Positions 25,599 through 36,370 of a stretch of 64,000 nt of DNA are shown here, one piece after another (positions within the stretch are counted from its first letter, which is position 1; the number at the start of each line of letters is the position of its first letter). The position numbers and the translations under genes were made by a program. Source of the stretch: Isoetes taiwanensis (taxonomy: Eukaryota; Streptophyta; Lycopodiopsida; Isoetales; Isoetaceae); the NCBI GenBank assembly GCA_021234155.1, contig JAJEKV010000104.1, forward strand, positions 556,001-620,000. Direction: 5' to 3'. The notes beneath the pieces were generated by a model, which did not search any database, had not been told where the DNA came from, and saw only the letters and a program-made list of their open reading frames with translations.

Positions 25599-26860
25599 AT
25601 GGGACAAATCTCCCCCACAACGGCCGTGTCCCCTTTCATAATCGACAACGGCTACTTGAGTTCAAAAGTGACACCGCCTTTACCGCTTCCTAAACATCTT
25701 CTTTGTTTTCGCCATTTGCTTCGCCATGGATTGTTATGTGAAGTTCCCGGAATGGTATGCATCCCGCCTCATGACAACGAGGGAAGTTATACCGACCGCG
25801 ATTTATCCGCTCTATTGCAAGGAGTTGGACATCATGGCAAACAAGAAGCGAGCTTGATGCTATCGCGAGGTTGCCTTTAGCTTTCACCCGACCGCTTTGG
25901 TCAGACGCCCTTTGCGCATGTCCCCGCTCGTGGATTCCAAAACCAGCTCTAGAGGAGGGGCTTCCCATTTGCAAACGTGGAAGATGTTTTTTCAAGAATG
26001 CCGCGAACGGCTCCTCCCGGGTTAAGGCCCTTGTGCTTAAGAAGGTATCTTATTTCTCTTGCCGCTTGCATTTGCTAGTTATTGCATTCTCGCTTCGCCA
26101 AACCCAAGATACACCGAAACAATGAAATCTTTAAGCCAAGGGGGTCGCTTATGTGATGATGCCGACTATGACGTGAGAAATGGAGATAGATCTACAAGAA
26201 GAAGAGCAAGAATGTAGGAGTTTTAGCTTCGACGACCGCCTTGGGTGAACCAGGAGGGAGATGATTCTCAAGGTGATGAGGATGGGGATGAGGATGAAAA
26301 GAAGTTGTCCGACATAACGCCAATTTTAGTGGAAGGCAAAGAATACTTATTGCTAAGTGATATAACCGAGGAACCCGCCTTTGTTACTTAATGTGTGCTA
26401 GGGAAGACGAAGCTTATCAAGACCTTGGCCATTAATGGGTAAACTTAGGCCTAGATTTTGAAGAGGATTTGGACAAAGAGATGTTTGAAGTGTCTAATTA
26501 TACCGGCAATGCTATAAAGCTTAAAGAAGCCTATGAGAGGTCGTGGAGTCTCGATTTGCTCAAGATGAGGCGAATCTACCAACGGAAGAAGAATTCCAAA
26601 TGGCTCGCGCAAAGCCGCCAACAGATCTACAAGCCTATGTGCCCTCACCAATCGGGCAAAGATAAGCCCCGGTAGATGAGGATAAATGTGAAGAAGATAA
26701 TCTTGAGGGTTCTTATTTGTGGGAAGTAGATGATTTTTCTTGCCGTATTATGCACGCTGGGGGGACAGAAAGATTGAAGGATTCCTACATTGTTACGATA
26801 TATCTCAAGATTCGCTAATGGGGAGATAATCGCTCTTCGCCAGTAACTTTCACCCAAAAG
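25599..26860 (+). pseudogene. Interrupted gene for an acidic, unidentified protein
   Basis: The first frame (25,599-25,880, 93 codons) starts MGQISPTTAVSPFIIDNGYL. Further pieces follow in other frames: RRPLRMSPLVDSKTSSRGG (about 25,900-25,960); GDEDGDEDEKKLSDITPILV and EGKEYLLLSDITEEPAFVT (26,273-26,388); a helical KLKEAYERSWSLDLLKMRR (26,519-26,575); then DEDKCEEDNLEGSYLWEVDD (26,675-26,735). The middle is strongly acidic. I recognise no domain. The frame changes are closely spaced, as in the H3-like locus, and could be sequence error. Non-coding sequence runs from about 27,120 to 27,340. Confidence 0.35.
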
Positions 26861-27382
26861 GTGCAGTAGTTTGTCTATTACATCCCGGCATTATGCATGT
26901 TCGGGAACCATTCCCAATTGGCATCAAACACCAAAGGGTGATAGCAACCAATGATGTTGTGTTACAATATTTTGACGACTCAAGCCGGCCCCGGGCGCAG
27001 CAATATGTTAAATGTTTTAGTCACGGGCTTGACTCACCCAAGGTTGGAAGCCGGGGTCGATAACATGGAAGTCATTGCCTTGTTGGATCTATGCAGGGAT
27101 TGAAAGAGCATGAAATTGACCCATTAAGCTTGAGAAATTGGAAGTTATATGTTTTCCAACTTGTATCGGTAAAATTATTTATGTACGTATTGTCCTTCAA
27201 ATTCCTAATAAAAAATTATTTTATTTGTATTTATTCACATCAATGAAATACATCACCGATTTTCTCGCCATATCTAGGTTTTCGGCAGGTGATATCTATC
27301 TCAAGAAATGAAATATTATTGAAAAGACAATTAATTTATTTATTCCTCACACGACGCCGAGAAGCAACTCGCGGTGACTCAT

Positions 27383-27393
27383 GTTATAAATAG
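27383..27393 (+). promoter_or_regulatory. TATA-like box of coiled-coil gene 1
   Basis: GTTATAAATAG, 93 bp upstream of the ATG at 27,476. Genes 3 and 4 of the cluster have a TATA-like box at nearly the same distance. Confidence 0.5.
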
Positions 27394-27475
27394 AAGACCG
27401 ATGTCCACGCCGACCTCCGGACGCCTTTCCTTTCAGCCATCTTCTACTTCCGCTTCCACCTTCCACCTCCGGCCC

Positions 27476-27881
27476 ATGGCATCATCATCTTCCCCAGCAA
27501 GCGTTTACCACGCCAAGATTGCACTCCCAGCCCCGTGAGTTGTTCGTGGACATCACCCTTTGCAAGTGGTGATGAAGAGATTCAAGGAGATCCATGATGA
27601 AAACAACCGCCTCGCCGCCGGTGAACAATGAGGCGGTCGTAATGATTAGCCTTCACGAGTGGGCCGCGACGAAGCGCAGACGCTGAGCTCGTGGGAAACA
27701 TTCGCCATGTACCAAGAGGCTTAACGAGTCGCCAGGTCGAGGGTAGCTTGAAACCGCCACATGATTTCAAGTGCCTTAGAAGATATGGAGAAGAAGCCCG
27801 AAGCCGCGGAGGATGAGAACGCAATCTTTACGGCTTCAAATGCAGACATGAAAATCAGCTAGAGGATCATGAAGATCCCTA
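27476..27881 (+). CDS. Small coiled-coil protein gene 1 of 4 (frameshifted)
   Basis: ATG at 27,476 opens MASSSSPASVYHAKIALPAP. Shifted frames then read VMKRFKEIHDENNRLAA (a heptad-like segment, 27,560-27,620) and, near the end, DMEKK.EAAEDENA (27,786-27,825). About 60-80% of its length matches gene 2 at 28,426, including the MKRFKE and DMEKK..AEDENA motifs. The intact protein would be roughly 120 residues: serine-rich N-terminus followed by a charged coiled coil. Function unknown. At least three indels or stops interrupt the frame; error or pseudogenisation cannot be separated here. TATA-like box at 27,383. Confidence 0.5.
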
Positions 27882-28425
27882 GCCGCTGTATCTATCTATT
27901 TTTGCTTCAAAGAAAAGTTTTCTATTTTTGCTTCTATCTATCCTGTTGTTCCAATGTATGTTCTTGTTTTTTAAAATATCACACGACTACGCCAAATGCC
28001 TTGCTTGCAATTAGGTAGCAATCAATGGATTTTCGCGGTGATCTCCATGCCGCTCTATTTTGCTTCAATGAGAAGTTCTATCTTTAGTTATGTATCAGTA
28101 AAATTACTTATGTATAGATTGTATCAACCGAAATTATCAATAAAAATTATCACACGAGCTTCTCTCGAAGAAAAGACGCTAGAAGAAGTAACGGTCCTTT
28201 TTTCCTCACACGACGCCGGGAGGTGCTTAACGGTCCATTTTCCTCGACCTGACTCAAAGATCCTTCGCTATTGTGGACGGGGTTATTACTTAAATCCCTG
28301 TTAGGCCAGAAGACCTTCTATCTTGCCTTCGATTCTCCATTTTCCTTCTTCCTCGCTTTCTTCCGCTTTTCGCCATCTTCTCCGCTTCCGCTTTCTTTTC
28401 CCCCGCTTTCCTCCTCATTTTCCCG

Positions 28426-28800
28426 ATGGCATCTTCATCCTCCTCCACAAGCCACCGCCACCTCGTGAGTCGCTACCATGGACATCACCCTTTGCCGGTG
28501 ATGAAGAGATTCAAGGAGGTTCACGACGACTTAAACTCGCCTCGCCACGCAGAAGATGGAGGGGGTGGACGTTTAGAATTACCAGGGGCTGCTGCATGAG
28601 CTTGGTGACCTTGAGCTCGCCAAGCAACATTAACCAGTACCGAGAGGCCAATAGTCGAGGGTCGCAGGCGCTTTTAACTGCACACAATATTTCAGCTTAG
28701 AAGATATGGAGAAGAAGCTTTCGAAGGCGGAGGATGAGAACGCTAGCCTTTATTGGCCAGCCTACAGGATCATGAAGATCCGAGAGCCATTGTATATATA
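28426..28800 (+). CDS. Small coiled-coil protein gene 2 of 4 (frameshifted)
   Basis: Starts MASSSSSTSHRHL at 28,426, then, through frame changes, MKRFKEVHDD (28,501-28,531) and DMEKKLSKAEDENASLYW (28,702-28,758). It is the closest relative of gene 1. Their 3' flanks are also alike: a CACACGAC-containing block, with TTAGGTAGCAATCAATGGAT, occurs at 27,980-28,040 and 28,870-28,925. The pair arose by tandem duplication of a unit of about 950 bp. No clear TATA box at the expected distance. Unknown function. Confidence 0.5.
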
Positions 28801-29293
28801 TTTTTGTTTCAAAGAAAAATTTGCTCGCTTTTGCTTCTATCCGTTTCTTGTTTTGTTTTTATTAAGAGATCACACGACGCCAAATGCCATTTTGCAATTA
28901 GGTAGCAATCAATGGATTTCGTCGTGATGATCTCCACAACGCATAACCTCGTTGTATGTGTATAAATTCATAATTTATTAATGGAAAAGTATATAACACA
29001 AATATCTAGCTAGATTATGTGATAACTTGCGTGTAAATGCTAATTTGCATGTGGATGACAACGCCTATTCACATACGTATTTGTGGATGACAACGCCATG
29101 CCAAGGACGGCATGCGCCGCCACAATAACATCGTTTTTGTACGGCCTCGCATACAAGACGGCTAGGATATGACGGATCCCATGATGCTTAACATAGGCTA
29201 CCGCTGCTCAATTGCATGCTATAATTTCGCCTCAGGGATTATTACACAACTTTATCTCCCATTCGAACCGTAGATTCCAACGCATTCTAGTTT

Positions 29294-29303
29294 CTATATA
29301 AAA
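29294..29303 (+). promoter_or_regulatory. TATA-like box of coiled-coil gene 3
   Basis: CTATATAAAA, 101 bp upstream of the ATG at 29,395. Confidence 0.5.
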
Positions 29304-29394
29304 CGCCTGAGGCCTTTGTCTTCTCCTATCCGCCATCTCCTGTTCTACCACATCCACCCCTCGCCCATCTCTCCCCGCTCTCCCATCACTTTCA

Positions 29395-29813
29395 ATGGCC
29401 TCCAGCCCAGCTCCATCCCCCCGAGATCTTGTCTCAAGTTTTGTCAAGGAAATTAAGAACATTCGCGGGTCGGGCTTGAGGAACGGATCCGCTTCTAAAA
29501 GAAAAGAATGATGAAGACGCCGCCAAGCTGGCAAGGCGGGCAGAGGAAAAAGGCCGCCTTCTACTGGGAGGTGATTTTAGTGCGCCGACAATCACGGGTT
29601 GCCTTTAGACCGCGAATTGCGCCGCCACGAGATATAACCTCCAAGAGAGGCTTAGGGCCGCAATCTAAGCCGGAGAGGCTGCCCGAGCCCAACTCGATGA
29701 GCGGGAAGATAAGGTTGCGGAATATGAGAACGTGGTTGCGGGCAGGCAATCATGTTGGAGGAGCAGAAAAAATTATCACCGCCTCCGTGAAGAGCTTGCC
29801 CAACCGATCATAG
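29395..29813 (+). CDS. Small coiled-coil protein gene 3 of 4 (frameshifted)
   Basis: ATG at 29,395 gives MASSPAPSPRDLVSSFVKEI. The continuing coding appears in another frame: KNDEDAAKLARRAEEKGRLL (about 29,505-29,566), then ERLRAAI and ARAQLDEREDKVAEYENVVA (29,674-29,735), and RLREELAQPI (29,783-29,812). Long heptad-type runs of A, L, E, R and K indicate a coiled coil of about 140 residues. It is more distant from genes 1 and 2, sharing the MASS start, the D-(I/L)-(V/T) segment before the helix, and position in the array. Frame interruptions as in its neighbours. Confidence 0.5.
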
Positions 29814-30160
29814 GCATCGGCCTCCTAGAGGGGCCCGCTTTTTTTTAATGTTTGTAATTGGTTTTATTTTCAATGGGAAAAGTTTTTGACAAATGTGCCG
29901 TAATATTACGCTTCCTATTTTTAATTTTCAATATCCGTGGTAGAGAGAATGACAAGACAGATCACACGGCTTAAACCCTTCATAGGGTTTTAAAGCTCGT
30001 GGTGCGATTTCAAGGGTGTGATATACAAGTAGTTAGAATAGTTATTAATGTGTTCCAATGGACAATTCATTAATGTGTTCTAGCCGACAACCGACGTAAT
30101 CCCCGACACGCATGGCATAATGTTAAATGAAAGTGTGTTTAATATGTTCAAGCGCCAATA

Positions 30161-30170
30161 TGTATAAATT
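30161..30170 (+). promoter_or_regulatory. TATA-like box of coiled-coil gene 4
   Basis: TGTATAAATT, 93 bp upstream of the ATG at 30,254. Confidence 0.5.
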
Positions 30171-30253
30171 GAGGTCCTTGCATTGTGCTCCTTCCGCCGG
30201 TTAGAGTCTTTGCTCCTCACTTATAATCTTAACGCCCCTCCCATTTGTCATCT

Positions 30254-30722
30254 ATGGCCTCCACATCCTCAACCGCCGATAATGGAAAACGAAGAGGATA
30301 GAACTCCCTTCGACATAGTGTTGGGTGTTCTAATGAAGAGGTTGAAGGAGCAAGATGATCTTCTAAAGGAAAACGCCGCTACAATTCAGCAGAAAGAAGA
30401 AGAGAATGAATTCAACCTTCTCATGCTTCGTGAGAGTGAGAGGCAAATCAAAGCGTTGAATAGAAGGTCGACAGATGACATGCCCCAACAACCGCGACCG
30501 AGGTGGTTATGACGCAACGAGGATGCTAATTCGTGCGTAAGAACACGCTTGTGCTATTGGGATGTGAGCGGACATGTACAAAGAGATGGTGGACAGATTG
30601 AGGAACGCTTGGATAGGGTGATTGCTCGCTTGAGGGGAAGAGATGAAGACGTAAGACGAGGACTCGAGCTGATGATGATGATGAAGATAATGAAGAAGAG
30701 CTCAAGACCGGAGCAACAATGA
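30254..30722 (+). CDS. Small coiled-coil protein gene 4 of 4
   Basis: MASTSSTADNGKR starts at 30,254. One frameshift later comes the longest open piece (30,276-30,512), with DRTPFDIVLGVLMKRLKEQD and LLKENAATIQQKEEENEFNL, a clear coiled coil. After a further shift, IEERLDRVIARLRGRDEDVR (30,596-30,655) leads to a stop at 30,720-30,722. FDIVLGVLMKRLKEQDDLL corresponds to VDITL..VMKRFKEIHDENN of gene 1, which ties it to the family. Predicted length about 150 residues. Role unknown; small coiled-coil proteins often act as scaffolds or dimer partners. Confidence 0.55.
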
Positions 30723-30949
30723 GTCGTTGTATTTTGTTTTTCAATGTAACATCTTTCACAACTTTAATCAAAAAGTAACCCTTTTTATTATTATCTTGTA
30801 AAGCTTCACACGACGCCGAAGCCACATAAATGCAAGCAACAGCTTAACTCCAATCGCTCGCTACCAGATGATACAAATAAGATCACACGACGCGAAAAGC
30901 TACAGCCAGTAAACAAGGTTGAGGCAAGTACTTCAAGGCCGTGGTGAAC

Positions 30950-32146
30950 ATGCTACACATTACAAGTATATTTTTACCGATTCTTTGTCTCTTAGATCTC
31001 CATGCTTGCGATGCTAGTGGGGCCCTAGAATTTTGCCAAGCAACTTTCCGCTTTCTCTTCATCATTATGCCAATGGTGTTTACTTACTCGGGTTGCTCCT
31101 TAAAGCTTAACCTTCTTGTCGTATTTAGCCATCGCCCTTCTATAAAACCACTCACATCCTGTCTTAGAGGGTTGGTTCCCACATTTCCACCCCTCTTTGA
31201 GTGTTACGATGAAAGGCTATTTTAGCTTGTTTATGCGATTCTCCATGCCTTGTGCACTCCAATAATCGCTAGGCTTCCATACTTCCTAAAACCAAGGTGC
31301 ATGAGCCCAAAAGATGTGCAAGTAGTGCGGACTTCACTCTCTCCCCATGCGCCTATGAAAGCTTTAATAAATTTGTTATTCGCTTTTGTACCTAACATTT
31401 CTCAAGATCTTCTTAGAGGTCCATTCTCAATGTATGGGAACAATTCAGACAATGCATCCCATGCTTTTTTTTCCTCAATGCCGAATCTAACGCGCCTCGA
31501 GATCAACCAGCAATTTTCCAAATTCATAGACCTTTTTCTCCCATCTTGTTTCCGCTCGAGCCTCTCTATGATTCTTTATGAAGCGCCGAAGCTTTCACCC
31601 CTCCAATTGACACCTTACGAGGCACACTTGTTCTTCCCGCCTGCTTTCATCGAGCTCTAATCTTACATTGCCACCATGCAAACCTGCTTCGATAGAACAT
31701 GTTCAACTCTACTAATTCCTTCCTCTTCTCTTCTTGTCTCAAATGTTCCACACTTAATGAAGTAGCTCAAAAATATCATCTTGTCGATGATTCTCACAAA
31801 GCCGCAAAGTGATATGAACCCCTCTAATGGAATGGGGAAAATGCCATGGAACTTGGGATCTTCTTTCTCCTCTATTAGGAGCATTTGCTTGGTTAAGGGA
31901 CAAGGTTGAAACGCTTTTTCCCAAGATTTGACTTCCTTGCATGATTGCGCCTTGCATGATTGCAAAGATGCATAACTTTTGCATGTTTCTTGTCCTCCTC
32001 CACTTATGTTGTACATTGCTTTTCAAGTGCATCGAACTTTCATCAATCAAAGCACGCTGCATCGAACAATTCAAACCTTGAAATTGGCGAGGCACGCCAT
32101 AAAGTTGCCTTGATAAAACAACCACATATGCTTGGAACATCATCAA
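30950..32146 (-). pseudogene. Minus-strand gene remnant, family unknown
   Basis: Read from 32,146 leftwards, coherent protein segments appear in successive frames: AIMQGAIMQGSQILGK; then KSWEKAFQPCPLTKQMLLIE, EEKEDPKFHGIFPIPLEGF and IIDKMIFLSYFIKCGTFETR (about 31,915-31,730); then KKKAWDALSELFPYIENGP (about 31,470-31,415); then KFIKAFIGAWGESEVRTTCT (about 31,375-31,315) and FGLMHLGFRKYGSLAIIGVH. No domain recognised. At least four frame changes interrupt it. The plus-strand frame at 31,250-31,660 overlaps and is less protein-like. Confidence 0.35.
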
Positions 32147-32495
32147 AAGATCTAAACATTATTACCAAGGGAAGTGGATGTGACAAGTTCAACACATTTT
32201 CTTCAAAACATGAGAGGTGAATAATAGCCAACAACAAAAGAAAAGTTTTTAAATAATATAATGAAAGAACAACGCCACAAGAATCAAGGAGATCCACATG
32301 GGGAAGGTGACAAAGATATGGGGACCAAATTCTTTTTATTTATGGAAGGCTGCTTTCCTTCACATGGCAACACAAACGATAATTACAACGTATGGGCTAT
32401 GTACTATAGTTATTCCATAACAAAAGGAAAATCGAGGGGGGAACACGGGAGAAGTGATCATCAGCCAAGGGGGACGGATCAGCCTAGTAGGGAGG

Positions 32496-32720
32496 GGGGA
32501 GGGGGTTTGGAGATGGGGAAGGGGAGGAATAGACAGTGGGGGGGAAGGGGTGGAGAAGGGTAGGAAGGGGTGGAGGTTTGTAGACGGGGGAGGGGGTTTG
32601 TAGACGGAGTAAGAGGCTTGTAGACGGTGTAGGTGGTTTATGGACGGGAGACGGGGAGTAAACGGAGGAGAGTGGGGGGTTTGTGGACCGGAGAAGGAGA
32701 TGAATATACCGAGTAGGAGG
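32496..32720. repeat. G-rich imperfect repeats (GTTTGTAGACGGGGGAG-like)
   Basis: Successive imperfect units of about 22 bp with runs of 3-6 G: near 32,574, 32,597, 32,619 and 32,641 each carry (G/T)TAGACGG or TGGACGG. The plus strand has many closely spaced G-runs, so it can potentially form G-quadruplexes. No coding function is evident, although the minus strand is open over 100-132 codons as a proline/serine-rich translation of the repeat. Confidence 0.75.
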
Positions 32721-32782
32721 TGCGTGGTAAACCAAATACCGGAGCAAATCAGAGCCATTCATCTTTTCGTTGCGTAAAAGAA

Positions 32783-33196
32783 TGCTCATTCGCTATTCCC
32801 GCAAATACGGCCCACCTTTTTCTCTCGCTTCCGCTTATGCAGACGAATATTGCAGCCCGATCCATCGGTGAAAAGCTGTTTTTAATCATCTAAGTTCGCC
32901 GAAAGATAAAAAATTTGAGTTTGATTTCTACATTTTCTATCACAAAATGTCCGGAGGTGGAGGCAAACCGACTTTCAACATCCCGCTCAAGAGCAGCTTC
33001 CCCCGGAAGTTAGATTATCGTGATAAAATGACAGCCCTCCACCGGGTAACAATCCTTCTTTGTATAATAATTATAATTATAATAATAACTTATAATTATA
33101 ACTTAATAAAAAAAAGCACGCCGCTTAACACAAAGACGTTTATAGACGCCGTAAACGACGCTAAGACGCCGCTTAACGACGCCTACACGCCTTAAA
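32783..33196 (+). repeat. Duplicated first-exon-like module, copy 1
   Basis: Matches 37,590-37,958. It includes TATTGCAGCCCGATCCATCG, a leader, and an ATG at 32,947 encoding MSGGGGKPTFNIPLKSSFPR and KLDYRDKMTALHR, up to a possible 5' splice site (CGG|GTAACA, about 33,048). It is followed by an AT palindrome-like tract, an A8 run and GCACGCCGCTTAACACAAAG with CGNCG-rich sequence. It looks like a promoter, leader and first exon of a small gene, followed by a repeat module. The second copy lacks about 40 bp of the exon. Confidence 0.7.
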
Positions 33197-33339
33197 ACGA
33201 CGCTCGCTCCTTTAAATGTCATCGGCCGGCTTTCATTTTTTCCATTTCTTTTATGATTTGAGTATTGTGCTACTTCGCTTTGAACCATCCTCGATCCTAG
33301 TTTTTCATTGCGCTTATTGTGAGAGTTTTTCTTTATTGC

Positions 33340-33890
33340 TTTTGGGATACATGGCCATGGAAGGTATGCTTCGACGCTTGGAACCAGATTCGTGAGGAGA
33401 TGAGGATTCAAGAGCAGAGATATGGAACCCGCTCTTCACAAGTAAGGCTACACACTTTGTAGTTTATACACTTTATTGTATTTTCTATTTTCTAATCTAT
33501 AGCTTGGTGTAGGAGCCGCCGAGGGCATGAGAAGGAAGGGAATCCTCCGTGAATCCCTCCTCCACTAAGATGAGGACTATGAAACAACGATCCATCTGAT
33601 GAAGGTGTTAAAGAAGTATGTGATTGGTGAGAAGGCATCAATTAAAATTGTTAGGAACCGTTGAGTCGCTGCCTAGCATGATGAGGGTGCTTCTTGAAAA
33701 GATGGTCGTGGTTTGAAGCACCACAGAAAACAACATTAACATGATACTAGCCGACATGGCTGACGCCACATACATACTTGACATGGAGCTATGGTTCAAA
33801 GGGGATGGACAAGTGGAGGACTTCACGATAGAAACCATAAACCAAGCTCATGAGGAGTATGTCAATTGTTCAAGTGATCTTTTGTTCAAT
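33340..33890 (+). pseudogene. Coding-looking remnants, family unknown
   Basis: Two islands. The first, about 33,353-33,440, reads MLRRLEPDS in one frame and IREEMRIQEQRYGTRSSQ in another, ending at a possible splice donor (CAA|GTAAGG). The second, about 33,540-33,880, has HLMKVLKKYVIGEKASIKIV and, after a frame change, MRVLLEKMVVV, then NNINMILADMADATYILDME, LWFKGDGQVEDFTIETINQA and HEEYVN. Likely exons of one gene with an intron between 33,443 and about 33,505; no recognised domain. Confidence 0.35.
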
Positions 33891-34317
33891 AAACCTATGT
33901 TTTGTACATTGTTATATTTTCTTGGGTACAATCTAGCATTGATACATGCATGAACATGATCTCAAGGATTCTTGAAGATATTTTGCATTCTTCCTCGTTG
34001 ATCCCGCCTTCTTCGGGCTCGGGATTTGCCATTTCGAGCTCCCGAGGTTTCGCGACATTTCGACTTAGACCGGTAGAACCAAATTTTCCGAGATTATTTG
34101 TGGTTTGACTCTCCCGTAGCTCTTTACAAATGGGACACTTCCATGTTCTAAATCTTTCAAATGCACATTCTTAGAAGTTTAGATGGATGGAAATGCTTTG
34201 GATTTTTCTCCAACCTCGACCGATAGAAGCGTACCACTAAATTTATGTTTCTTTGTGGCTTCAAGTCAACCGCATCTTCCAAATCTTTCCAAATCAGCTC
34301 GGTTGTTCTCAAGAACG

Positions 34318-36370
34318 GCTGCCCCGACGGTTCTAATGCTAACCCTTTGACCTAGACCTTCTCCTAAAAATTCAAAATTGGGCCGCAGGCCGAGATGAAT
34401 TAGGGATCCAGTGGCAAAAAATCAGAATTTATTTTTGTGCAATGCATTAATTACGAATTTATGATTGTGTTGCCACCGCAAAAGCCGACTTCTAATTGCC
34501 ACATCGGGAGGAGGACAGGTCCAAACTCCGCTCCGCCGGGCCTCCCCTTGCTATGCTTCTGGGTTTCTTGCCACGCCCAACCGCAGAACAACCAGACTGG
34601 GCCCCCAAAACGTAAAACCCTTCTAGAGCCCGGCAACCCACTGTGGTTTACGGGAGGCCCTCCTTGTCGATTCGCCGGACGCTATGACGGTCTTGAAGTG
34701 GAGTTGGGGTGTTGACGCCGAGAGCTGACCCTAAAATCCTCCTGAGGTTGCTTGCCCCAAATTTCCTCTCCCCAAGGCCTCGGGAAGGACGGGCAACCTC
34801 CCTCTCCGAACCACGATTTGGCTCTTGCCAATGGACCTTAACGCTGACATTGCCCCCGGGACCAAGTTCCGCATGTAAGACCAGGACTCTGCCCCCAAAA
34901 CGTAAACCCTTCTAGAGCCTGGCAACCCATGGTTTTACGCTGCCGAGGCCCTCTCCTTGTCGATTCGGCCGGACTTTGCGCCATGTCTTGAAGTGAGTTG
35001 GGGTATTGACGCTTTTAGCGCGACACTAAAAATCCCTCCAAAAGCCGCTTTGCCCTCGACCTCTCTCCCCAAGGCCCCCGGGAAGGACGGGCAACCTCCC
35101 CTCACCGGAATCGCCATTTGGCTCTGCCAATGGACTCGTGACGCCGACATTGCCCCTCGGGACCAAGTTCCGCGGGCTGTAAGACCAGGGACCGCCCCCA
35201 AAACGTAAACCCTTCTAGAGCCCGGCAACCCACGTGGTTTACGCTGGAGTGTCGGCTTCGCCGAGACCTTTGCGCGGTTCTTGAAGTGGAGTTAGTGTGT
35301 TGACGCCAGAGCTGGACCCTAAAATCCCTCCCGAAGTCGCTTGCCCCAAAGCCCCCTCTCCCCAAGGCCCCGGGACCTGATGGGCTTCCCCCTCCTGGAA
35401 TCACGACTGATCCGCCAATGGACTCCGTAACGCCGACATTGCCCCTCGGGGACCAAGTTCTCAGGGCTAGAAGACCACCCCGACCTCCAAGAAGCCAAAG
35501 TAGCTCACTTCCATCACACCGTGAGTCAATTGGCCTAGGATGTGGATGCGATACCGCCGCGGAGGGCGGAGTGTTTCCTTCTTTGCAAAACCGACCTTGT
35601 AACTTGCTCCCTAGGGTAATTTCGGCCATTCCTGACGATTTGGCAGGGTCGATTTGCCATTCCGGGAGCCTCCTGCGTCTCGAACGACAAAACATCATGA
35701 TTTCTACAAGGCCGACCTCGAACGCCCGGTTTGACAAGTTCTCCCGACCGATTTGAATCTTTTGGGCCTTCCCCCAAGAGGGGCCCCTGAACGGAGGATC
35801 CAACGGTCGGATAGGGGAACCGGCCCGGAGGGTGGTTCATAGCGTGGCAGCCGGGAGCGCCGCTGTGAAGGGCTGCCTCGAACTTTTTTGATCCCGCCTT
35901 GGGGTCCGGACTCTCCCTCTTGTGAGGGATCCCAAGGTTCTCGCCTCATTTGACTTGGGAAGGGTGCCAGCCTAAGCTGCTCCCCAACCGGCTGCCCCGA
36001 CCGCTCTAATGCTAACCCTTTGACCTAGACCTTCTAAAAATTCAAAATTGGGCCGTAGCTGGAGATGAACTAGGATCCAGTCGGCAAAAAATCAGAATTT
36101 ATTTTTGTACAATGCATTAATTGCGAATTTATGAATGTCTTCACATCGGCAAAAGCTGACCTCAACTTCTACTTGCCACATCGGGAGGAGGACAGACTCC
36201 AACTCCGCCTCCGCCGGGCCTCCTTTGCTTCCAGATTTCTACTGCCTTTCTCGCCAGGTCCTAAGTGCGTAACGGACCAAGTCTCGCCCCAAAAAACAAA
36301 ACCCTTCTAGAGCCCGGCAACCCATGGGGGTTTACGCTTCGAGGCCCTCTCCTTGTCGATTCGGGCCGAC
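34318..36370. repeat. Nested tandem repeats: 1.67-kb and ~290-303-bp periods
   Basis: A block at 34,318-34,690 recurs at about 35,985-36,370 (shared GCTAACCCTTTGACCTAGAC, TCAGAATTTATTTTTGT, GCCACATCGGGAGGAGGACA). Inside it a shorter unit is marked by TTCTAGAGCC(C/T)GGCAACCC at 34,621, 34,910, 35,213 and 36,305, so the first three are 289 and 303 bp apart. Each short unit contains CCCCAAGGCC, a GGAAGGACGGGCAACCTCC and a TTGACGC segment. GC-rich and non-coding; a minus-strand frame of 233 codons (35,102-35,803) is a by-product. Probably a satellite-like local array or a fragmented retrotransposon LTR. Confidence 0.8.

Larger units (their letters stand above)
27345..30900. repeat. Recurrent (T)CACACGACGCC motif of the coiled-coil cluster
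   Basis: CACACGACGCC or a one- or two-base variant occurs near 27,348, 27,981, 28,151 (CACACGAGC), 28,207, 28,869, 29,958 (CACACGGC), 30,805 and 30,887, always between the genes of the coiled-coil cluster. At 27,981 and 28,869 it belongs to a longer duplicated 3' flank. It may mark gene ends or promoters, or be a repeat that spread with the gene units. Confidence 0.6.

Noticed and set aside
32360-32789. Proline/serine-rich frames on the minus strand
   Set aside because: They follow the periodicity of the G-rich repeat and have no conserved start or domain.
35102-35803. 233-codon open frame on the minus strand
   Set aside because: It spans two units of the 290-303-bp tandem repeat, the composition is that of translated GC-rich repeat, and it lacks any recognisable domain.
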